Source of the DNA: Lachnospiraceae bacterium A2
GTDB lineage: Bacteria > Bacillota > Clostridia > Lachnospirales > Lachnospiraceae
Reading direction: 5' to 3'
NCBI GenBank assembly: GCA_000403315.2
Contig: KE159636.1
Span: 2,082,041-2,146,040, forward strand
DNA: 64,000 bases
Shown here piece by piece: positions 42,146 through 51,954 of the stretch. Under the pieces are notes generated by a model. The model made no database searches, was not told where the DNA came from, and saw only the letters and a program-made list of their open reading frames with translations. The stretch's first letter is position 1; each line of letters starts with the position of its first letter. The position numbers and the translations under genes were made by a program.

Positions 42146-43957
42146 ATGTTTCGGAATAAAACATTTAACCGGAGAAAATTACTGATTGTTTTTACTGCTG
42201 TCATGCTGGTCTTAGCTTTTTTAGCGGGAAGGCTGGTATATTTGATGGTATTCTGCTCGGAATATTACGGGCAGAAAGCGGAGGATTTGCATGAAAGGGA
42301 ACGGGACATTAAGGCTGCCCGGGGGAAAATCATTGACTCCACCGGGACGGTGCTTGCCACCAACCGTACCGTCTGCACCATTTCTGTAATCCATAGCCAG
42401 ATCAAGGAACCGGAGGAAATCATCCGGGTTTTGGCGAAAGAGCTTGGGATGGAGGAAGATGCAGTACGCAAACGGGTGGAAAAGGTGAGCTCCATTGAGC
42501 GGGTAAAGTCCAATGTAGACAAAGAGGTAGGGGACAGAATCCGTAATTATGGGCTGGCCGGCGTAAAAGTGGATGAGGATTATAAACGTTATTACCCTTA
42601 TGGCACGCTGGCTTCCCGGGTGCTTGGCTTTACCGGGGGCGACAACCAGGGGATTATCGGGCTGGAAGTCATTTATGAGGACTATTTAAAAGGCATCAAT
42701 GGGAAAATCCTCACCCTTACGGATGCAAGGGGCGTTGAAATTGAAAATGCAGGGGAGCGGCGGCAGGAGCCGGTAGACGGGAACAACCTGCATATCAGCC
42801 TTGACTATAACATCCAAATGTACTGCGAGCAGGCAGCCAAGAAGGTGATGGAGGCAAAATCTGCCGACGGGGTTTCCGTCCTTATTATGCGTCCCAGCAA
42901 TGGGGAAATCCTTGCCATGGTAAACGTGCCGGAATTTGACTTAAATGACCCGTTTACGCTGATAGATACAGGGCAGCAGGAAGGGGAAAGCGAAGGCACG
43001 GCAGGGGAAGATGGGCAGGAAAAAGCCAAAACAACAGAACAGGAGAAACAGGACTTACTAAACCAGATGTGGCGGAACCCATGCATTAACGATACTTATG
43101 AGCCCGGTTCGGTCTTTAAGACAATTACCACGGCAGCGTCCTTTGAAGAAGGCGTGGTGTCCTTAAACGACCATTTTTTCTGCCCGGGCTACAAAATGGT
43201 AGAGGACAGGCGCATCCACTGCCATAAGCGGACGGGGCATGGCTCTGAGGATTTTACCCAAGGGATTATGAATTCCTGCAACCCGGTGTTTATTGAACTG
43301 GGGCTGCGGCTTGGGGTAGACAATATGTATAAATACTTTGAGCAGTTTGGGCTGCTGGACCGGACAGGGATTGACTTGCCAGGGGAAGCTTCCACCATTA
43401 TGCATAAAAAGGAAAATGTGGGACCAGTGGAATTGGCGACAGTTTCGTTCGGCCAGTCTTTCCAGGTTACGCCCATCCAGCTTGCCACGACAGTTTCTTC
43501 CTTAATTAATGGCGGGAACCGGATAACGCCCCATTTTGGGGTATCCGTAAAGGATGATCAGGGGGAACTGGTGGAAACGCTGCAGTATAAGGTGGAGGAA
43601 GGGATAGTCAGCCCGGAAACCTCCCAGACCCTGCGCAGCGTATTGGAAAAAGTAGTGTCGGAGGGAAGCGGGAAACGCGCTTATATTGAGGGCTTTTCCA
43701 TTGGCGGGAAAACTGCTACCTCCCAGACCCTGCCCAGAAGCGCAAACAAATATATTTCGTCCTTCCTGGGGTTTGCACCAGCCGACGACCCGCAGGTGCT
43801 GGCGCTGTTAATTATCAATAACCCCCAGGGCATTTATTATGGCGGGACTATAGCGGCCCCTGTGGTAAAAGAAATCTTTTCCAACATCCTGCCCTACCTT
43901 GGGATTGAAAAGGAAGCAGCGCCGGAGAAAGAGGAAAAGGAAGGGCAGCCAGAGTAG
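42146..43957 (+). CDS. Class B penicillin-binding protein, SpoVD/FtsI type
   Basis: 603 residues. One membrane helix (LLIVFTAVMLVLAFLAGRLV), PBP dimer domain (ARGKIIDSTGTVLATNRT), transpeptidase domain with SVFK (nucleophile S322) and SCN (in IMNSCNPVFIE). The third motif reads KTA (522-524, GGKTATSQT) rather than KTG; the DNA is AAA ACT GCT. I recall KTA in some clostridial SpoVD-like proteins, so this may be a lineage trait. Being second in a tandem PBP pair, it is probably the sporulation (cortex) or second septal transpeptidase. No PASTA domain at the C-terminus. Confidence 0.92.
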   Translation: MFRNKTFNRRKLLIVFTAVMLVLAFLAGRLVYLMVFCSEYYGQKAEDLHERERDIKAARGKIIDSTGTVLATNRTVCTISVIHSQIKEPEEIIRVLAKELGMEEDAVRKRVEKVSSIERVKSNVDKEVGDRIRNYGLAGVKVDEDYKRYYPYGTLASRVLGFTGGDNQGIIGLEVIYEDYLKGINGKILTLTDARGVEIENAGERRQEPVDGNNLHISLDYNIQMYCEQAAKKVMEAKSADGVSVLIMRPSNGEILAMVNVPEFDLNDPFTLIDTGQQEGESEGTAGEDGQEKAKTTEQEKQDLLNQMWRNPCINDTYEPGSVFKTITTAASFEEGVVSLNDHFFCPGYKMVEDRRIHCHKRTGHGSEDFTQGIMNSCNPVFIELGLRLGVDNMYKYFEQFGLLDRTGIDLPGEASTIMHKKENVGPVELATVSFGQSFQVTPIQLATTVSSLINGGNRITPHFGVSVKDDQGELVETLQYKVEEGIVSPETSQTLRSVLEKVVSEGSGKRAYIEGFSIGGKTATSQTLPRSANKYISSFLGFAPADDPQVLALLIINNPQGIYYGGTIAAPVVKEIFSNILPYLGIEKEAAPEKEEKEGQPE

Positions 43958-44027
43958 GCAATGGTATTCAGGAGAAAGTGGAAGAAAGGCACGGCGGCGA
44001 CGCCGTAAAGACAAAGAGGTGTAAAAA

Positions 44028-44993
44028 ATGGCACAGAAAGTGATAATTCCAGTATTGATAGCTTTTGCAATCACAGCCCTGTTAGGGCCGGTGGTAATCC
44101 CGATTCTGCGGAGGCTGAAAGTAGGGCAGACAGAACGGGAGGAACTGAAATCCCACTTAAAGAAAGCAGGGACGCCTACCATGGGAGGGCTGATGATACT
44201 GGCTGGCATTATCGTAACTTCACTGATTTACATGAAGGATTACCCGGGGGTGCTGCCAATCCTGTTTGTGACGGTAGGGTTTGGCATTATCGGGTTTTTG
44301 GACGATTACTTAAAGGTGGTGCTGCGCCGTTCCGACGGGCTGCTGCCATGGCAGAAAATGACGGGGCAGATTGTGGTGACAGGCGTGTTTATTTTCTATA
44401 TGGCCCGGTATACGGAAGGGGCGTCCAAAATGCTGATGCCCTTTACCGGGGGCTTTGAAACGGGGATATACCTGGATTTGGGCTGGCTGGCAGCCCCAGT
44501 TATGTTCCTTGCCATCCTTGGGACTGTCAACGGGGCAAATTTTACCGACGGGCTGGACGGCCTTGCTTCCAGCGTGACGGTATTGATTGCAACCTTTTTC
44601 TCAGCAGTTGCAGTAGGGACGGGGAGCGGCATTGAGCCGGTGACCTGCGCAGTTGTCGGGGCGCTGCTGGGATTCCTTTTGTTCAATGTATACCCTGCCA
44701 GCGTGTTTATGGGCGATACTGGCTCTTTGGCTTTGGGAGGGTTTGTGGCTTCCACTGCCTATGTCCTCCATATGCCGATCTTTATCCTGATTGTGGCGTT
44801 GGTTTATTGGATAGAGCTTCTGTCTGTTATGATACAGGTAACTTATTTTAAGAAGTCAGGCGGGAAACGGATTTTCCGCATGGCGCCCATACACCATCAT
44901 TTTGAATTATGCGGATGGTCGGAAACAAAGGTAGTGGCAGTCTTTTCCATTGTGACGGCCATTCTGTGCTTGGTTGGGCTGCTTGCCCTGTAG
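44028..44993 (+). CDS. mraY: Phospho-MurNAc-pentapeptide translocase
   Basis: 321 residues, about ten membrane helices. Transfers phospho-MurNAc-pentapeptide from UDP to undecaprenyl phosphate, making lipid I. Motifs: KKAGTPTMGGLMIL, FLDDYLKV (Asp pair), NGANFTDGLDGLA, MGDTGSLALGG, and the C-terminal MAPIHHHFELCGWSE (HHH). AAAGAGGTG precedes the ATG. Followed after 11 bases by murD. Confidence 0.98.
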   Translation: MAQKVIIPVLIAFAITALLGPVVIPILRRLKVGQTEREELKSHLKKAGTPTMGGLMILAGIIVTSLIYMKDYPGVLPILFVTVGFGIIGFLDDYLKVVLRRSDGLLPWQKMTGQIVVTGVFIFYMARYTEGASKMLMPFTGGFETGIYLDLGWLAAPVMFLAILGTVNGANFTDGLDGLASSVTVLIATFFSAVAVGTGSGIEPVTCAVVGALLGFLLFNVYPASVFMGDTGSLALGGFVASTAYVLHMPIFILIVALVYWIELLSVMIQVTYFKKSGGKRIFRMAPIHHHFELCGWSETKVVAVFSIVTAILCLVGLLAL

Positions 44994-45004
44994 GAGGGAT
45001 AACA

Positions 45005-46372
45005 TTGAACTTGGATGGAAAAAAATTTTTAGTAGTGGGGACTGGGATCAGCGGCATTGCGGCGGCAGAGCTCCTGGTAGGCCAGGGGCTGGAAACTGTG
45101 CTGTATGACGGGAACCCGGAAGCCAGGGCGGAGGAACTCAGGGAGAAATCCCCCATGCTTGGGCAGGTGGAGCTTAAGACGGGCCAATTGCCAGAGGAAA
45201 CCTTGGCGGAGTATGACATTGCCGTATTCAGCCCGGGGGTGCCTACGGACATCCCATTGGCCCTTAAGATGCAGGAGCTTGGAATCGAAATCTGGGGGGA
45301 GATTGAACTTGCCTATGCTTTCGAAAAAGGCCGTGTGCTGGCAGTCACAGGGACAAACGGCAAGACTACCACCACTGCGTTGCTGGGGAGCATTATGGAA
45401 CATGCAGGCCTTGACGTGAAGGTAGTGGGGAACATCGGGATCCCATATACCAGCATGGTAACAGGCACGGGGGCGGATTCCGTGACGGTGGCGGAAATCA
45501 GCAGCTTCCAGTTGGAAACGGTGCATAAGTTCTGCCCCCAGGTATCTGCTATTTTAAATATTACCCCAGACCATTTAAACCGGCACCATACGATGGAAAA
45601 TTACCAGAAAGCCAAGGAGCAGATAGCGGCCAACCAAGGGCCTGGGCAGTTCTGTATTTTAAATTATGAGGACGCGGCCTTGCGGGAATTTTCCGGCCGG
45701 GTGAAGGCAAAGGCTGTATTTTTCAGCAGCCAGCGGGAGCTTGGGGAAGGCATGTACTTAAAGGATGGGGACATTATTTGGGCATGGGAAGGCAGGAAAA
45801 CTGCCGTGTGCAATGTCCGGGAACTGAAGCTGATTGGGAACCACAATTATGAAAATGTGATGGCGGCCGCCGCCATGGCAAAGGTAGCGGGGGTTCCCTT
45901 TGAAAAAATAAAAGAAGCGCTGGTTACTTTTCAGGCGGTGGAGCATAGAATAGAGTATGTGGTTACAAAACGGGGCGTCCGTTTTTACAATGATTCAAAA
46001 GGGACGAACCCAGACGCGGCAATCCAGGCAGTGCGCGCCATGGAGTGGCCCACGCTGCTGATTGGAGGGGGGTACGACAAGGATTCGGAGTATGACGAAT
46101 GGATTCAGGCCTTTGGCGGGAAGGTGAAGAAACTTGTCCTGCTAGGGGCTACAAGGGAGAAAATAAGGGATACGGCAGTCCGGCTTGGATACCCGGAAAG
46201 CGACATTTTGCTGGTGGACAGCTTACAGGATGCAGTGGACGCCTGCTATGGCAGCGCAGTAAGCGGCGACGCCATATTGCTGTCCCCGGCCTGTGCAAGC
46301 TGGGGGATGTTCCGGAATTATGAACAGCGTGGAGAAATTTTCAAGGAACTGGCGAGGGCATTAAAAGAGTAA
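45005..46372 (+). CDS. murD: UDP-N-acetylmuramoyl-L-alanine:D-glutamate ligase
   Basis: 455 residues from TTG 45005 (GGAGG seven bases upstream); an in-frame ATG at 44909 lies inside mraY. Adds D-glutamate to UDP-MurNAc-L-Ala. N-terminal VVGTGISGIAAAELL, ATP-binding VTGTNGKTTTTALLG, EISSFQLETV, NITPDHLNRH, and C-terminal NDSKGTNPDAAIQAV and LSPACASWGMF, all typical of MurD. Cytoplasmic; in the standard cluster order between mraY and ftsW. Confidence 0.97.
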   Translation: MNLDGKKFLVVGTGISGIAAAELLVGQGLETVLYDGNPEARAEELREKSPMLGQVELKTGQLPEETLAEYDIAVFSPGVPTDIPLALKMQELGIEIWGEIELAYAFEKGRVLAVTGTNGKTTTTALLGSIMEHAGLDVKVVGNIGIPYTSMVTGTGADSVTVAEISSFQLETVHKFCPQVSAILNITPDHLNRHHTMENYQKAKEQIAANQGPGQFCILNYEDAALREFSGRVKAKAVFFSSQRELGEGMYLKDGDIIWAWEGRKTAVCNVRELKLIGNHNYENVMAAAAMAKVAGVPFEKIKEALVTFQAVEHRIEYVVTKRGVRFYNDSKGTNPDAAIQAVRAMEWPTLLIGGGYDKDSEYDEWIQAFGGKVKKLVLLGATREKIRDTAVRLGYPESDILLVDSLQDAVDACYGSAVSGDAILLSPACASWGMFRNYEQRGEIFKELARALKE

Positions 46373-46393
46373 ATGTAAGTCAGGAGTGCTGAT

Positions 46394-47512
46394 ATGGGTA
46401 GAGAAAAAGGGACTGGCAAAAGACAAAAAAATATCCGCTATTTTGACTATACCTTATTGATGATTGTATTTTTCCTCATTTGCTTTGGGCTGGTAATGCT
46501 GTACAGCACCAGTTCCTACAATGGGCAGGTAAGGTTTAAGGACGGGGCTTTTTACTTGAGGAAACAGCTGCAGGCGGATGTTTTGGGGATTGCAGTATTG
46601 GCAGTAGTTGCCAGGATAGACTACCGTGTCTGGAAGAATTTCTGGCTTCTTGCATACATAGGCGGCATTGGGCTGTGCACGCTGGTGCTTTTTATCGGTG
46701 AAGAATCCAATGGGGCGAAACGCTGGCTGGACTTAGGCTTCACCAGCTTCCAGCCTTCGGAGGCTGCAAAGCTGGCAGTGATTGTGTTCCTTGCCACAAT
46801 TATCAGCAAAATGCCAAAGCAGATGGGGAAATTCACCTCCTTAGTGAAAATTATTGCAATTATCCTTCCTATGGTTGGGGTCGTGGCAATTGAGAACTTG
46901 AGCACGGCGATTATCATTATGGGGGTAGCCATTTCCATGATCTTTGTTGCCAGCCCCAAATATGCACAGTTTTTTGTGGCAGGGGGCGTCGTTGTTTTGT
47001 TTGGCTCTATCTTTATCATGATGGCCTCGTACCGTGTCGAGCGGCTCCTTATTTGGCGGAACCCGGAAAAATTTGCAAAAGGGTACCAGACCCTGCAGGG
47101 GCTTTATGCCATAGGCTCCGGCGGCCTGTTTGGGAAAGGGCTGGGGGGCAGTATGCAGAAGCTGGGGTTTGTGCCGGAGGCCCAGAACGACATGATTTTT
47201 TCGATTATCTGCGAGGAACTGGGGCTCTTTGGGGCAGTGAGCGTTATTTTGCTGTTTGTCATCATTATCTGGCGGTTTATGGTAATTGCCAGCAACGCCC
47301 AGGATCTGTATGGGGCATTGCTTGTGACAGGCGTCCTTGCCCATATTTCCATACAGGTAATCTTAAATATTGCGGTGGTAACGAATACCATCCCAAACAC
47401 AGGGATTTCCTTGCCTTTTATCAGCTATGGCGGGACCTCGGTGCTGTTTTTGCTGGCGGAAATCGGTTTGGTATTGAGCGTTTCCAGAGGGATCCATTTT
47501 GGGCAGGAATAA
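46394..47512 (+). CDS. ftsW: FtsW/RodA-family peptidoglycan polymerase
   Basis: 372 residues, about ten membrane helices (SEDS family). YDYTLLMIVFFLICFG-like first helix, SNGAKRWLDLGFTSFQPSE (the conserved SFQPSE stretch), AQNDMIFSIICEELG and the terminal TGISLPFISYGGTSVLF. SEDS proteins polymerise lipid II glycan strands with a class B PBP partner, two of which are encoded just upstream. Its place between murD and divIB makes FtsW more likely than RodA. GGAGTGC precedes the ATG. Confidence 0.94.
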   Translation: MGREKGTGKRQKNIRYFDYTLLMIVFFLICFGLVMLYSTSSYNGQVRFKDGAFYLRKQLQADVLGIAVLAVVARIDYRVWKNFWLLAYIGGIGLCTLVLFIGEESNGAKRWLDLGFTSFQPSEAAKLAVIVFLATIISKMPKQMGKFTSLVKIIAIILPMVGVVAIENLSTAIIIMGVAISMIFVASPKYAQFFVAGGVVVLFGSIFIMMASYRVERLLIWRNPEKFAKGYQTLQGLYAIGSGGLFGKGLGGSMQKLGFVPEAQNDMIFSIICEELGLFGAVSVILLFVIIIWRFMVIASNAQDLYGALLVTGVLAHISIQVILNIAVVTNTIPNTGISLPFISYGGTSVLFLLAEIGLVLSVSRGIHFGQE

Positions 47513-47560
47513 AGGCAGGAATCCGTGCCTTGCCTGTGCTAGGAAAGGAATGGTGAAACG

Positions 47561-48310
47561 ATGGTAAGAGAAAAACGGAGGCGGAAGAAACGCTTAAAAG
47601 CCATTGGGATGGCAGTCCTGATACTTGCGCTGCTTCTGGCAATCGCAATCTTAGTGGTAGTGAAGGTCTTTACCGTGGAAAAGGTAAAGGTGACAGGGAA
47701 CGAGCACTATCCGGACGAAACCATGGCAGACTGGCTTTTGGACGATGAATACTGCTGGAACAGCTTGTACGTGTATTTTAAATATAAATTTGTGGAGCCA
47801 GCGGAAATGCCCTTTGTGGACAGCATGGAGGTATCCCTTGAGTCCCCCCATACATTGAGCATTAAGGTCTATGAGAAAGCGCTGCTGGGGCGGGTTTACA
47901 TTGACGCCCTTGGGCAGAACGCTTATTTTGACAAGGATGGCTTTGTGGTGGAGCTGTCCTCGGAGGTCATAGAGGGGATACCCGTGATAAGCGGGCTGGA
48001 TGTTGAAAAGATTGTGCTGTATGAAAAACTCCCAATCAAAGGGAAAAACATCCTGAAAAACCTGCTGTCCCTGACGCAGATGCTGAAAAAATATGAGCAG
48101 GTCCCAGACAACGTGAAATATGGGGAGGAGGGGAATTACACCTTGCAGTATGGTGAGATTAAGGTGCTGATCGGACAGGCCAGGAACCTAAATGAGAAGG
48201 TCGTGCGGCTGTCCCATGTGCTGCCCGGCCTGGAAGGGCAGAAGGGCACCCTCCATCTGGAGAGCTGGACGGAGAATACCACGGATATTACCTTTGAAAA
48301 GGCAGGGTAA
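47561..48310 (+). CDS. divIB: Division protein DivIB/FtsQ
   Basis: 249 residues: basic cytoplasmic tip (REKRRRKKRLKAIG), one membrane helix (MAVLILALLLAIAILVVVKV), then an extracellular POTRA domain (FTVEKVKVTGNEHYPDETMA) and beta domain (VEIPVISG-like EGIPVISGLDVEK, ILKNLLSLTQML). It is part of the FtsL-DivIC-DivIB complex bridging FtsW/PBP to FtsZ. AAAGGAATGG precedes the ATG. The C-terminal gamma tail is short. Confidence 0.92.
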   Translation: MVREKRRRKKRLKAIGMAVLILALLLAIAILVVVKVFTVEKVKVTGNEHYPDETMADWLLDDEYCWNSLYVYFKYKFVEPAEMPFVDSMEVSLESPHTLSIKVYEKALLGRVYIDALGQNAYFDKDGFVVELSSEVIEGIPVISGLDVEKIVLYEKLPIKGKNILKNLLSLTQMLKKYEQVPDNVKYGEEGNYTLQYGEIKVLIGQARNLNEKVVRLSHVLPGLEGQKGTLHLESWTENTTDITFEKAG

Positions 48311-48624
48311 GCGCAGGCCCTGGATGTTCTGCATGATAAGAGTACAATTTAAGATTACAATTGGAAAAGCCGGGATAGATAAGCATGGTTCAGCTTCCCT
48401 TTTCACAGAAAACATGTTCCGGATATGTTTTAACAGGCAGATTTTGCAGGAATTGCGCCTATTTTTGCACAGGCGGATGGATTCCGTGAAAAAAATAGGG
48501 CAAAAATATAAATTCTTACTTGATTAATTCCCTAAAAAATTATAGTATAGTGTATAAGAGTTTAAAGTTGGGATTATTGAGTGAAAAAGAAAATATTCAG
48601 ATAGAGATAAAAGGAGGAAGAACC
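48311..48624. other. divIB-ftsZ intergenic region
   Basis: 314 bases, AT-rich towards the end. TTGATT (48520-48525) with TATAGT/TAGTAT at 48541-48548 gives a plausible ftsZ promoter. No gene is visible; the ftsZ frame is open upstream but unsupported. Confidence 0.45.
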
Positions 48625-49890
48625 TTGCTTGAAATAATGACGCCAGAAGCAGAATCCAGTGCAAAAATCATCGTAATCGGTGTGGGAGGGGCTGGAAACA
48701 ATGCTGTGAATAGAATGATTGAAGAAAATATCGGCGGTGTTGAGTTTGTTGGGATTAATACGGACAAGCAGGCACTGACGCTCTGCAAGGCGCCTACGCT
48801 GGTACAGATAGGGGAGAAACTGACAAAAGGGCTTGGTGCCGGGGCACAGCCGGAAATTGGTCAGAAGGCCGCAGAGGAGAACGTAGAGGAGCTGACGGCA
48901 GAGATCAAGGGTGCAGACATGGTATTTGTCACCTGCGGCATGGGAGGCGGCACCGGGACAGGGGCAGCACCGGTGGTTGCAAGGATTGCCAAGGAAATGG
49001 GCATACTGACGGTAGGCGTTGTGACAAAGCCCTTTAAGTTCGAAGCAAAGGCCCGCATGGTCAATGCCCTTGGGGGGATTGAACGCCTGAAGGAAAGCGT
49101 AGATACCCTAATTGTCATCCCAAATGATAAGCTTTTGGAAATTGTAGACAGGAGGACCACAATGCCGGACGCCCTGCGCAAGGCAGACGAAGTGCTGCAG
49201 CAGGCGGTGCAGGGGATTACGGACCTGATTAATGTCCCAGCCCTGATTAACCTGGACTTTGCGGACGTCCAGACCGTTATGAAGGACAAGGGCCTTGCCC
49301 ATATCGGCATTGGCATGGCTACGGGCGATGACAAGGCGATAGAAGCAGTGAAGCTTGCAGTGGCAAGCCCGCTGCTGGAAACCACCATCACTGGCGCTTC
49401 CCATGTAATTATCAATATTTCCGGGGATATCTCCCTGATGGACGCCAACGATGCGGCAAGCTATGTGCAGGATCTTGCCGGGGATAATGCAAATATTATC
49501 TTCGGCGCTAAGTTTGACGAGAACATGGCGGATGAAGCGATTATCACGGTGATTGCCACTGGTTTAGGGGAGTCCGCCCCTTCCCCGAAAGTAATGCCAG
49601 GCATGAAGTTCAGCCAGAATACGCCGCCAAGGATGGCAGGCACAGCCGCTGCGGCAAGGACAGGGGCAACACGGGCCACGCCTACGCCTTTTGGGGCTGC
49701 GGCGCGCACGGCGGCAAGCCCATATGGCACAGGGGCAGGCACAGCCGGGGCAGGGCAGAATACTGCGGCAAGCAGCAACCTTGGGGTAACGGCGTCTACC
49801 CTTGGCATCCAAAGGCCAAGAAGGCCGGAGAGCAGTATCCCGGAACGGGATATTAAAATCCCAGAGTTTTTGAAATCAAATAAAAAGTAA
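48625..49890 (+). CDS. ftsZ: Cell division protein FtsZ
   Basis: 421 residues from TTG 48625, selected for AAAGGAGG seven bases upstream (ATG 48637 is the alternative). Tubulin-like GTPase that forms the Z ring. [17 protein letters not shown], the GTP-binding GGGTGTG loop (in [14 protein letters not shown]), [11 protein letters not shown] and GANIIFGA-like [15 protein letters not shown]. The Ala/Thr/Gly-rich linker is followed by the membrane-tether-binding peptide [14 protein letters not shown]. Last of the contiguous division genes; spoIIGA-sigE follow, as in many Clostridia. Confidence 0.98.
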   Translation: MLEIMTPEAESSAKIIVIGVGGAGNNAVNRMIEENIGGVEFVGINTDKQALTLCKAPTLVQIGEKLTKGLGAGAQPEIGQKAAEENVEELTAEIKGADMVFVTCGMGGGTGTGAAPVVARIAKEMGILTVGVVTKPFKFEAKARMVNALGGIERLKESVDTLIVIPNDKLLEIVDRRTTMPDALRKADEVLQQAVQGITDLINVPALINLDFADVQTVMKDKGLAHIGIGMATGDDKAIEAVKLAVASPLLETTITGASHVIINISGDISLMDANDAASYVQDLAGDNANIIFGAKFDENMADEAIITVIATGLGESAPSPKVMPGMKFSQNTPPRMAGTAAAARTGATRATPTPFGAAARTAASPYGTGAGTAGAGQNTAASSNLGVTASTLGIQRPRRPESSIPERDIKIPEFLKSNKK

Positions 49891-50270
49891 GCGGTACATA
49901 GGAAGGCTGCCATACGAAGTAGGGTACATACAGGATATAGCATAGGCTATCTGTTGGTGTACTGTTCTTGGTGCGGCAGCTTGTTTTCTTTTATAGGAAA
50001 GCCCACTTTGTTCCTTACACTGCGGTGGAAACACCATACATTTCTGTTTTTCTGGCATCTGTTTTTTGTCACTTCTTGTAAAAGAATTTTCCCAAAAGAG
50101 GACAATGGTTTGACAAAAAAATCTGCATGTTCCATTTATACTTTACTTTATCAGCAGAAGCCTGCGCGCAGTCCCCCGGGATAGGCTGGGCGGGGGTAAC
50201 TTAGCCATGGGTTCATGGTGCCAGCGCTTTTGGCGGGGAGCGGCAGGAATCTTAAGTAAGGAGGGTGTAG
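49891..50270. other. ftsZ-spoIIGA intergenic region with a family-A repeat fragment
   Basis: 380 bases. At 49990-50014 TTTATAGGAAAGCCCACTTT, then GTTCC, joins the first and last parts of the family-A element, as if its core had been deleted. At 50104-50124 TTTGACAAAAAAATCTGCAT may contribute a promoter for spoIIGA. No gene. Confidence 0.5.
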
Positions 50271-51056
50271 GTGGGATATGTACTATATGCAGACATTTGG
50301 TTTCTGACGAATTTTACAATGGACAGCATTGCCCTTTTCGCTGCAGGGAAAGTGATGGGGGAGCCCATCCGCCTGGGCAGGATTTGCATCAGCAGCCTGG
50401 TTGGGACCCTTGCTTCCATGTTCCTTTTTTTCCAGCTTACAGATGAAACTTTGTACCAGCTATGCGTGCATTTTCTGGTAAATCCCCTTATGGTATGGCT
50501 GTGCTGGCGGAGCAGGGGGAAAAAGGCATTTTTGGCACAGTGGTCGGTAACGTATTTGTCATATATCCTGTTAGGGGGCCTGCTGGAGTGGGGGATGGAG
50601 CATGGCGCAGGGCTTGGGCAGCTATTCCTTTGCCTGCTGGGCGCGGCTTTGTTTCTTGCAGTCCCCTTCCGTATGCTGAAATACTTAAAAAGGGAAAAAG
50701 AAACCATATATGACCTTCTTCTGGTAACCAGGGAAGGGAATCTTTCTGTAAAGGGCTTTTACGATACGGGAAACCTGCTGGTGGACCCTTTGGGCGGCCG
50801 CCCGGTACATATTATCAGGAAGCAAATCCTGTGGGAACAGATAGAAAAAGAAGGGCTGCCGGTACGCCTGGTCCCATTCCACTCCCTGGGGCAGGAATCT
50901 GGGCTGTTAAAGGCGGTAACCCTGGAGGGAATGTACATTTTACGGGAAGGCCATCCGCTGTACCTGAAAAAGCCGGTGTTTGGCATGGCAGAGGAAACGC
51001 TGTTTCAGGATGGCAGGTGTGACGTGATATTAAATGGGAAATCCATGGAAAATTGA
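50271..51056 (+). CDS. spoIIGA: Sigma-E processing peptidase SpoIIGA
   Basis: 261 residues from GTG 50271 (GGAGGGTG upstream). Five membrane helices in the first half (YVLYADIWFLTNFTMDSIAL at the start), then a cytoplasmic aspartyl protease domain with GFYDTGNLLVDP (catalytic D165-T-G). SpoIIGA cleaves pro-sigma-E in the mother cell after a forespore signal. Its substrate sigE follows seven bases downstream, as in all Bacillus-type loci. Length is slightly below the Bacillus protein (309). Confidence 0.94.
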   Translation: MGYVLYADIWFLTNFTMDSIALFAAGKVMGEPIRLGRICISSLVGTLASMFLFFQLTDETLYQLCVHFLVNPLMVWLCWRSRGKKAFLAQWSVTYLSYILLGGLLEWGMEHGAGLGQLFLCLLGAALFLAVPFRMLKYLKREKETIYDLLLVTREGNLSVKGFYDTGNLLVDPLGGRPVHIIRKQILWEQIEKEGLPVRLVPFHSLGQESGLLKAVTLEGMYILREGHPLYLKKPVFGMAEETLFQDGRCDVILNGKSMEN

Positions 51057-51062
51057 AGGAGG

Positions 51063-51809
51063 ATGTTTATGTATATCAAGATCACGATACCGCAGCATTT
51101 TCAGTTAAAATTAATCCCCAGCCTTTGGAACTTCCTGTTCCTGAAAAAAGGGGATATCCACTATATCGGGGGTGCGGAAATCCTGCCGCCGCCTTTGGAG
51201 CCAAAGGAGGAGAACCGCTGTATCCAAATGCTGGGCGGGGAGGAACCGGAACGGGCGAGGAGCATTTTAATTGAACATAACCTGCGGCTGGTGGTGTACA
51301 TAGCGAAAAAATTTGACAATACGGGCATTGGGGTGGAGGACCTGATTTCCATTGGGACTATCGGCCTGATTAAAGCCATTAACACCTTCAACCCCACCAA
51401 AAACATTAAGCTGGCTACTTACGCGTCCAGGTGCATTGAAAATGAAATCCTTATGTACCTGCGGCGGAACAACAAGACCCGGATGGAGGTTTCTATCGAC
51501 GAGCCCCTGAACGTGGACTGGGACGGCAATGAGCTGCTGCTTTCCGATATCCTTGGCACAGACGAGGACATTATTTACCGGGATATTGAAACGGAAGTGG
51601 AGAAAAACCTCCTGAAAAAGGCAGTGGAAAAGCTTTCCGACCGGGAGCGCACCATTGTGGAGCTTCGCTTCGGCCTGAACAGCCCCCAGGGGGAAGAAAT
51701 GACCCAGAAAGAGGTGGCAGACCTTCTTGGGATTTCCCAGTCCTATATTTCCCGTTTGGAAAAAAAGATTATGAAAAGGCTGAAAAAAGAAATCGTAAAG
51801 TTTGAATAG
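51063..51809 (+). CDS. sigE: Mother-cell sporulation sigma factor E
   Basis: 248 residues; ATG 51063 (GAAGGAGG upstream), with an ATG two codons on. The first ~30 residues are the pro-sequence removed by SpoIIGA. Region 2: [60 protein letters not shown]. Region 4: [15 protein letters not shown] and [20 protein letters not shown]. Directs early mother-cell transcription. Forms an operon with spoIIGA. Confidence 0.97.
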   Translation: MFMYIKITIPQHFQLKLIPSLWNFLFLKKGDIHYIGGAEILPPPLEPKEENRCIQMLGGEEPERARSILIEHNLRLVVYIAKKFDNTGIGVEDLISIGTIGLIKAINTFNPTKNIKLATYASRCIENEILMYLRRNNKTRMEVSIDEPLNVDWDGNELLLSDILGTDEDIIYRDIETEVEKNLLKKAVEKLSDRERTIVELRFGLNSPQGEEMTQKEVADLLGISQSYISRLEKKIMKRLKKEIVKFE

Positions 51810-51954
51810 GTGTGGTATAATTGGTGTCAAGGGGAGATGGGGCAAAGCCTTTCAGATATCCGCGCCAGCACGGCTGCCTGGCCCGCTGTTTGCTGGAATG
51901 AAAGGCATAAATAGTTTTGAAAGCCATAAGTTTAGATACAAAGGAGATGAGAAA

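Noticed and set aside
41199..42164. 321-residue minus-strand frame under the PBP gene
   Set aside because: Antisense to the PBP catalytic and tail regions, with low-complexity residues mirroring the sense repeats; the sense gene has all catalytic motifs.
48520..48624. An extended FtsZ N-terminus
   Set aside because: The frame is open upstream, but AAAGGAGG positions the start at TTG 48625 and the family begins near there.
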